Below, in pieces: positions 5,709 through 9,393 of a stretch of 9,393 nt of DNA (position 1 is the stretch's first letter; every line of letters begins with the position of its first letter). Made by a program: the position numbers and the translations under genes. The stretch lies in assembly GCF_014385005.1 (NCBI RefSeq), contig NZ_JACRSZ010000034.1, forward strand, positions 1 through 9,393, in the 5' to 3' direction. A model generated the notes under the pieces. The model ran no database searches, was not told the DNA's origin, and saw only the letters and a program-made list of their open reading frames with translations. The DNA is from Jingyaoa shaoxingensis (GTDB lineage: Bacteria > Bacillota > Clostridia > Lachnospirales > Lachnospiraceae).

Positions 5709-5864
5709 ATGAAATACGTATGTGATGTTTGCGGATGGGAGTATGATGAAGAGGAAGGATATCCAGAAGGTGGTATCGCACCGGGAACAAAATGGGAAGA
5801 TGTTCCGGAAGATTTTGAATGTCCGTTATGTTCCGTAGGAAAAGATCAGTTCTCAGAAGTATAA
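5709..5864 (+). CDS. Rubredoxin
   Basis: A complete 51-residue rubredoxin, a small cytoplasmic one-electron carrier with a single iron bound by four cysteines. The ligand pairs are Cys5/Cys8 (CDVCGWEYD) and Cys38/Cys41 (CPLC), and the conserved GGIAPGTKWEDVPEDFECP stretch lies between them. Trp10 replaces the more usual Tyr after CGx. AGGAGG at 5695-5700 lies 8 nt from ATG 5709. It follows traX by 37 nt and ends in a terminator, so it is the last gene of the perR-side run. Likely partner: the rubrerythrin and flavin reductase encoded upstream, to which it would deliver electrons for peroxide reduction. Confidence 0.95.
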   Translation: MKYVCDVCGWEYDEEEGYPEGGIAPGTKWEDVPEDFECPLCSVGKDQFSEV

Positions 5865-5876
5865 TAAATAACAATG

Positions 5877-5925
5877 AAAAGGAAGGACGTCAAGTATGTG
5901 ATATAACGGATGACCTTCTTTTTTT
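5877..5925 (+). terminator. Intrinsic terminator after rubredoxin
   Basis: AAAAGGAAGG (5877-5886) pairs with CCTTCTTTTT (5914-5923), one pair being G-T, and ends in a T run to 5925. The loop is long (27 nt) and contains additional weak complementarity. It lies 12 nt after the rubredoxin stop and separates the redox genes from the ASKHA gene. Confidence 0.65.
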
Positions 5926-5965
5926 ACAGAATAAAAAATGCACAAATTGTAGGGAGATGAATACT

Positions 5966-7507
5966 ATGAGAGGTCTTAGCCGAAAATTATATCTTGATCT
6001 TTCTGTTCCAACCGAAGAGGATCAGCGTTCAGACCAGCAGCGCATTCTGGAAGCTTTATCCGCGGAGGGCGTGAAAGAGGAGGTTCATATTCCGGTTCGC
6101 ATGTTGAGACAACTATATCCATTACTTGATCGTGCAGGTTGGAAAATAACCGTTTCGCTTTCCTGGAATGGAGAAAAATGGGAGCTGGTTGATATAGAAA
6201 GCGGAGATACAGCCAGACAGCATTATGGGCTGGCTGTGGATCTTGGAAGTACAACGGTAGTGGTGAGACTTTTAGATTGTAATAGTGGTGAGATATTGGG
6301 AGAAGAGAGCTGCTTTAATAAACAGATTCAGTGGGGAACCGATATTTTATCACGTATTTTTTTCTGCAAAGATGACAGAAAAAAACTGGAAGAGATACGG
6401 CTTGCTACAGTTGAGTCTATTATAGAGTGCATGGATAAGCTGGATGTAAAGCATCCGGTGTCACGAAAATGTCTGTCTATGGTAGTAGCAGGCAATACCA
6501 CCATGATCCACTTTCTTTTGGGAATAGATGCTTTCTGTGTCTTTTATACGCCACATGCTGTTCATGCAGACCGTCCGGGATTCCAGCCAGCAAAAGATCT
6601 GGACATTCCGCTGAATGGTTATGTATATTGTTATCCGGCGAAGTCTAATTATCTGGGTGGTGACATCATCAGTGGAATGATTGAAACGGAATTATATAAA
6701 AAGGATGGAATCAGTGTTTTCTTTGACATTGGAACCAACGGTGAACTTGTGATAGGAAATAAAGATTTTCTTCTTTGCGGCGCCGGTGCGGCGGGGCCTG
6801 CATTGGAAGGCGGTGTAGTACATACCGGGATGAGGGCAGATGCCGGAGCAGTGGACAGCGTGAGGATAAGAGGTGGAAAAATCCATGTTCATGTAATTGG
6901 TAACTCTTCAGGAAAAATTAGCCCTAAGGGTATCTGCGGTTCCGGTATTGTCGATCTGATTGCGGAACTTTTTTTAGAAGGCTGGATAGATATTCGTGGT
7001 AAGTTTTCTCCTGAAAAAACGAATCTTATTCAGAAACGAGAAGGTCAGCTTTGCATAGAATATGCTCCGGGTCTGTATTTTTATCAGAAAGATATCGACG
7101 AATTTATTCTTACCAAAGCCGCAGCACATATAATGGTTGAGATCATGCTCCGGGAATCTGGACTTGAACTGAATCAGGCAGATCGATTTTATGTAGCCGG
7201 CTCTTTTGGAAAATATGTATCTGTGGAATCAGCCATTACCATTGGGATGTATCCTGACATGGAACGGGAGAAGATGATCAATGCTGGAAATTCTTCGCTG
7301 GAAGGAGCACAGAAGCTTTTGCTGAACAAAGAACTTCTTGCAGATATTGATCAGATACTGGAAGAAATGACTTATATACAATTTGCGGAAGTGGATGATT
7401 TTCTGGAACAGATGGTAGCTGCCCAGGCCTTACCTCACACAGATTATAAAAAATATCCAACGGTCATGGAAAAATTAAAGAAAAGACAAAACATATGCTT
7501 TTATTGA
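5966..7507 (+). CDS. ASKHA/DUF4445 protein, RACo-like corrinoid activator lacking the [2Fe-2S] domain
   Basis: 513 residues related to RACo-type reductive activators, which use ATP to re-reduce inactive Co(II) corrinoid proteins. The N-terminal 85 residues match the linker/middle domain (RKLYLDLSVPTEEDQRSD at 6-23). The ASKHA ATPase follows: phosphate loop GLAVDLGSTT (88-97), AGNTTM (175-180), second loop FFDIGTNGE (252-260), CGAGAAGPALEGG (271-283), adenosine motif GICGSGIVD (322-330), and the C-terminal block with FYVAGSFGKY, GNSSLEGA and ALPHTD. RACo proteins usually carry about 100 more N-terminal residues with a [2Fe-2S] ferredoxin domain, absent here. ATG 5966 is chosen because AGGGAG (5951-5956) is 9 nt away; ATG 5957 abuts that site. 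An upstream extension would run through the terminator and rubredoxin gene and is unlikely. No corrinoid methyltransferase gene adjoins it, so its target is unknown. Confidence 0.82.
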   Translation: MRGLSRKLYLDLSVPTEEDQRSDQQRILEALSAEGVKEEVHIPVRMLRQLYPLLDRAGWKITVSLSWNGEKWELVDIESGDTARQHYGLAVDLGSTTVVVRLLDCNSGEILGEESCFNKQIQWGTDILSRIFFCKDDRKKLEEIRLATVESIIECMDKLDVKHPVSRKCLSMVVAGNTTMIHFLLGIDAFCVFYTPHAVHADRPGFQPAKDLDIPLNGYVYCYPAKSNYLGGDIISGMIETELYKKDGISVFFDIGTNGELVIGNKDFLLCGAGAAGPALEGGVVHTGMRADAGAVDSVRIRGGKIHVHVIGNSSGKISPKGICGSGIVDLIAELFLEGWIDIRGKFSPEKTNLIQKREGQLCIEYAPGLYFYQKDIDEFILTKAAAHIMVEIMLRESGLELNQADRFYVAGSFGKYVSVESAITIGMYPDMEREKMINAGNSSLEGAQKLLLNKELLADIDQILEEMTYIQFAEVDDFLEQMVAAQALPHTDYKKYPTVMEKLKKRQNICFY

Positions 7508-7514
7508 TCCGAGG

Positions 7515-7555
7515 CTGAGAAATCTGTCATGGTAAGCATATTCCAGATTTCTCAG
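7515..7555 (+). terminator. Perfect 12-bp hairpin just after the ASKHA gene
   Basis: CTGAGAAATCTG (7515-7526) and CAGATTTCTCAG (7544-7555) are exact reverse complements around a 17-nt loop that itself contains ATG/CAT pairing. It starts 8 nt after the stop codon. No T-run follows on either strand, so it may act as a 3' mRNA stabiliser or processing site rather than an intrinsic terminator. Confidence 0.5.
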
Positions 7556-7646
7556 AAAACAGAACAAAGGAGGAGACAAGATCAAATAAGTGGTTTATGG
7601 AGCGCAAGAGTGCGTAAAGATTTAACAAAGAAAACAGGATCTGCAG

Positions 7647-7676
7647 AAGAGCTGACCTTTCCCTTTAGCTTTTTTT
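7647..7676 (+). terminator. Intrinsic terminator
   Basis: AAGAGCT (7647-7653) pairs with AGCTTTT (7667-7673), including one G-T pair, with the T7 run at 7670-7676. It may end the ASKHA transcript, since no gene lies between. Confidence 0.55.
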
Positions 7677-7792
7677 AGATTAACATATAAGGGCATTACA
7701 TCTATGTCCATGCAGTATTGTTATTGCTGCCGATAGGGCTGCAGGTAGTGGGCGAAAGAAGATTTCGAAAATTAAAGTAATGAATGATTGGA

Positions 7793-7825
7793 AAGTTGTT
7801 GTGGGAAACCGCAGCAACTTTTTTT
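7793..7825 (+). terminator. Strong intrinsic terminator with GAAA tetraloop
   Basis: AAGTTGTTGTGG (7793-7804) pairs along 12 positions with CCGCAGCAACTT (7809-7820), two of them G-U in RNA, around a GAAA loop (7805-7808), followed by T7 at 7819-7825. It is the best terminator in the window, yet no gene ends upstream; it may terminate an unidentified small RNA between about 7680 and 7825. Confidence 0.8.
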
Positions 7826-7894
7826 GTAGAAATTTGTAAACTGCTGTCATTTTTTTATGTCTGATCCGTATATATATAGGGAGGAATAAAATAA

Positions 7895-8222
7895 AAAGAA
7901 TTACATGAACGCAAAAAGGAAAAGTATCAGAAAAAAGTAAAGACAGATGATTTACAAAAAATACCATGGAATTTGTCAGATCTGTGGGACAGAAATATCT
8001 TATGAAGAGATGACAATCGACCACATCATACCACTGGACGCAGGAGGAAAAAATGAACTGGCCAATTATCAGTGTACCTGCCGGGTCTGTAACAGTATGA
8101 AAGGGACAATGATGCTGGAAGACTTTTATATGCACATAACAGAAGTATTCTGGTATCTGACGGAGAAAAAATGTGGGAAAGAATTTACTGAGAAGTTATA
8201 CAGGCTGATCCAAAATTTGTAG
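7895..8222 (+). pseudogene. HNH endonuclease, 5' end degraded and frameshifted
   Basis: ATG 7947 opens a 91-residue HNH protein: CQIC (Cys10, Cys13), TIDHIIPL with the catalytic His, the Asn of ELANYQ, and CRVCN with the second cysteine pair, all as in small zinc-bound HNH nucleases. A different upstream frame (7895-7960) reads KELHERKKEKYQKKVKTDDL, the typical basic N-terminus of this group. The two frames join if one of six A's at 7956-7961 is removed, giving DDLQKYHGICQIC. The upstream frame also begins right after TAA 7892-7894 with no ATG, although AGGGAGGA lies at 7879-7886, so the 5' end has more than one lesion. Translation from 7947 could still give the core domain but has no good ribosome binding site. 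Such genes are often mobile-element or defence associated. Confidence 0.7.
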
Positions 8223-8359
8223 TATTTCTGTTCGGAAAAAATACAAGCGTTTAGAATACGCATAAATACAGGCTTTGCTGGGTGTAAGGGAATGAATGTA
8301 GCATACTTTTAACATGATCGAAACAAAAAAACATGAAAAAGGGCATTTTGAGTACAGAT

Positions 8360-8388
8360 AAAAAAGAGCGTTTCGGCGGTCTTTTTTT
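8360..8388 (+). terminator. Degenerate intrinsic terminator
   Basis: AAAAAGA at 8361-8367 pairs with TCTTTTT at 8380-8386, and the apex CGTTTCG (8369-8375) forms 2 bp. The 3' side TTTCGGCGGTC looks like the intact half of a GACCGCC-type stem whose 5' half has decayed. T7 follows. Located 138 nt past the HNH stop. Confidence 0.45.
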
Positions 8389-8470
8389 AGTTGACTGATA
8401 TTAGAATGGTTGTCTTTTTGTGAATGAGTATATGACATATTAAGGAAAAGACAGGAAAGGAGACAGCCGT

Positions 8471-8689
8471 ATGAATAATGAAGAATACAATACCAAGAAG
8501 TGGTCGCTAAAGGCATGCAGAGTTAATGAAAAACTGAGCCGAGAAGAAGTTGCACAGAGACTTGGAATATCTGTAGTGACTGTGATATCCCACGAAAATG
8601 GAAAAGGAATTCCACTCTATTCCCAGCTAGAAAAGTATTCCCAGATATATCAAGTGCCTATTGATAAAATAAACAGTGAATACCGATGA
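8471..8689 (+). CDS. Small XRE/Cro-C1 family HTH regulator
   Basis: A 72-residue single-domain DNA-binding protein. The helix-turn-helix is at about 22-46: LSREEVAQRLGISVVTVISH, followed by ENGKGIP and a C-terminal helix ending DKINSEY. Stand-alone XRE proteins of this size, with the N-terminal WSLKACRVN segment, are common on Firmicute prophages and integrative elements, where they control lysogeny-type switches. GGAG at 8459-8462 precedes ATG 8471 by 8 nt. It is convergent with the minus-strand gene at 8738-9081. In many relatives the residue set at positions 38-42 is SxxTLSxWE; here VVTVISHE, so the operator may differ. Target unknown. Confidence 0.85.
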   Translation: MNNEEYNTKKWSLKACRVNEKLSREEVAQRLGISVVTVISHENGKGIPLYSQLEKYSQIYQVPIDKINSEYR

Positions 8690-8729
8690 AAAAGTATATG
8701 GATCCCGGCAGGCTTATCCTGCAGGGATC
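8689..8729 (-). terminator. Intrinsic terminator of the minus-strand gene
   Basis: GATCCC (8701-8706) plus GCAGG (8708-8712) pair with CCTGC (8718-8722) plus GGGATC (8724-8729), 11 bp with one internal mismatch and a 5-nt loop. Read on the minus strand it starts 8 nt after the TAG of the 8738-9081 gene and is followed, 7 nt beyond the stem, by T5 (8693-8689). It may also slow + strand transcription from the XRE gene, but no T-run follows in that direction. Confidence 0.6.
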
Positions 8730-8737
8730 TATGTATG

Positions 8738-9081
8738 CTAGTCGCAGTCGATAACCTGTGGCATCGGGCAAATCAATTGATTTACGATTTCATCATATAA
8801 GGAACGCTGACCAACAAATTTTTCTCGAAAAACAGAGCTGTTATTGCATTCACGTATGAATAGAGAAAACAATTCAGTCTTATAATCATCTCGGATCCAA
8901 GTTGCATTATCGATAACTGGTTGAAGGTCTGTGATGTCTAACAGTAATAATTCAGTATCATCTTTTTCGACAAATAGATGAAGGCATTCCCGGACGTATG
9001 CCAGTGAATTGGTGTAGCCGAGTTCTATAGCGGTAGACAGGAGAATACCTTCAACGGTTTGATCAGCAATGCAATTGCAAA
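8738..9081 (-). pseudogene. C-terminal part of an unknown protein, cut by IS66
   Basis: On the minus strand a frame runs without interruption from the IS66 edge at 9081 to TAG at 8740-8738, about 113 codons, with no start codon at its beginning. Composition is protein-like and acidic: segments include DQTVEGILLSTAIELGYTNS, then EKDDTELLLLDITDLQ, and the C-terminus PMPQVIDCD. It contains four cysteines but no CxxC pair or transmembrane stretch. A terminator follows it, which supports a genuine gene end. The 5' part was displaced by the insertion element, so the remnant is presumably not expressed from its own promoter. I do not recognise the family; given the neighbouring XRE regulator it could belong to an integrative element or toxin-type module, but nothing visible proves that. 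Confidence 0.6.
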
Positions 9082-9107
9082 GTAAGCGTCAAATAAAACA
9101 GTGTATA

Positions 9108-9151
9108 GAAAAATAACCGTCAGCCTTTTATACTAAAAGGTCAACGGTTAT
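9108..9151 (-). terminator. IS66 transposase terminator hairpin
   Basis: ATAACCGT (9113-9120) pairs with ACGGTTAT (9144-9151), and CCTTTT (9124-9129) with AAAAGG (9135-9140), a 14-bp two-part stem. On the minus strand it overlaps the transposase stop codon and is followed by TTTTT (9112-9108), giving a compact intrinsic terminator. Confidence 0.7.
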
Positions 9152-9393
9152 CGACAGAATTCTTTTACAAGAGGATTCCAAGGCAGATAATCATTCAGAT
9201 ATTCAGGATGTTCAAGAAAAGCACTCCCCGACATGTCGGACAGGATATATTTTATATATTTCATCGGGGCAAGCCCATTCGCTTTCGCTGTCTCTACCAG
9301 TGTATAGATTCCTGCACTGGCTTCCGCCCCTTTCGGACTGCCGGAGAACAGCCAGTTCTTTCTGCCGATCACAAAGGGACGGATACAGTTTTC
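9148..9393 (-). CDS. tnpC: IS66 family transposase, C-terminal part
   Basis: The last 81 residues of an IS66 DDE transposase, reading from the right window edge to TAA at 9150-9148. The sequence IRPFVIGRKNWLFSGSPKGA followed by EASAGIYTLVETAKANGL is the signature of the IS66 transposase C-terminal region, including the end of the catalytic core (RKNWLF with the Glu-bearing GAEA helix) and the short C-terminal element with KYIKYILSD. The 5' portion is outside the window, so whether the transposase is complete is unknown. The C-terminus appears intact, and the gene is followed by its own terminator and the terminal repeat. Confidence 0.93.
   Translation of the reverse strand, partial: ENCIRPFVIGRKNWLFSGSPKGAEASAGIYTLVETAKANGLAPMKYIKYILSDMSGSAFLEHPEYLNDYLPWNPLVKEFCR

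Larger units (their letters stand above)
7556..7894. other. Gene-free stretch with two terminators, probable gene graveyard
   Basis: No gene is recognisable. A strong Shine-Dalgarno-like AGGAGGAGA at 7569-7577 is followed by ATCAAATAA instead of a start codon, and short frames after it all stop within about 25 codons. Intrinsic terminators at 7647-7676 and 7793-7825 suggest that transcripts or genes once ended here. A frame across 7690-7850 on + has no start codon or known motif. Confidence 0.5.
9082..9393 (-). mobile_element. IS66-family insertion sequence, one end (partial)
   Basis: The element edge is placed at 9082, where the sequence GTAAGCGTC begins; IS66 termini characteristically start with GTAA. 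Inside it lie a strong hairpin and the 3' end of the IS66 transposase gene on the minus strand. The rest, including tnpA/tnpB-type genes if present and the other terminal repeat, is outside the window, so the 8-bp target duplication cannot be checked. It interrupts the minus-strand gene at 8738-9081. Confidence 0.75.

Noticed and set aside
5819..5965. N-terminal extension of the ASKHA protein with a CTNC motif that might be an Fe-S ligand pair
   Set aside because: The extension overlaps the 3' end of the rubredoxin gene in another frame, runs through the terminator hairpin, and does not resemble a [2Fe-2S] domain; AGGGAG fits ATG 5966.
7791..7825. T-box riboswitch, because GTGGGAAACCGC recalls the T-box GGGTGGNACCGCG
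   Set aside because: The match is partial, lies within the terminator stem itself, and no specifier stem or downstream amino-acid gene is present.
7680..8135. A 151-codon minus-strand open frame
   Set aside because: It is the antisense of the HNH gene and of the strong terminator at 7793-7825, with no motif and no ribosome binding site.

Overview
The window looks like the chromosome of an anaerobic, low-GC Firmicute, most likely a gut Lachnospiraceae. Evidence: strong AGGAGG-type ribosome binding sites, AT-rich intergenic DNA, a PerR/rubrerythrin/rubredoxin oxidative-stress set typical of obligate anaerobes, an RACo-like ASKHA protein and an IS66 transposase. The genus call is inference.

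Left part (1-2083), accessory. It starts with minus-strand debris resembling small mobile-element proteins, followed by a very repeat-rich non-coding block (181-325). Two cargo genes on the + strand follow: a peptidase E-like S51 protein and a ClbS/DfsB-family protein. A gene-poor stretch then leads to the 3' half of a tRNA, from a CCT anticodon loop to the acceptor end, followed by a good terminator. An orphan 3' half starting exactly at the anticodon loop is the usual scar of tyrosine-integrase insertion, so 1981-2021 is probably an attachment site: element to the left, older chromosome to the right.

Centre (2355-7507), oxidative-stress and redox genes, all on +. A C-terminal stump of a peroxiredoxin-like gene overlaps yaaA. 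perR follows, behind a TTGACA-17-TATACT promoter and a perfect 7-1-7 PerR/Fur-type box. Next comes a gene encoding flavin reductase, rubredoxin and rubrerythrin in one chain, then a TraX-family membrane protein, a 51-residue rubredoxin, a terminator, and an ASKHA/DUF4445 protein lacking its usual N-terminal [2Fe-2S] domain. A likely logic: PerR senses peroxide, YaaA limits iron damage, and flavin reductase and rubredoxin pass electrons to rubrerythrin, which reduces peroxide.

Right part (7508-9393), decayed accessory DNA: several hairpins and terminators without genes, an HNH nuclease gene with a broken 5' end, a small XRE regulator, and a minus-strand gene of unknown function cut by the end of an IS66 element that runs off the window.

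The unifying oddity is the number of small lesions: two 1-nt losses in the flavin reductase domain, an in-frame TGA in traX, an extra A in the HNH gene, a deleted peroxiredoxin and an IS-cut gene. They reflect either real decay or, for the single-base ones, assembly error. No CRISPR array or complete new defence system was seen. The best candidates for new biology are the repeat block at 181-325 and the fused flavin reductase-rubredoxin-rubrerythrin gene with an internal start.
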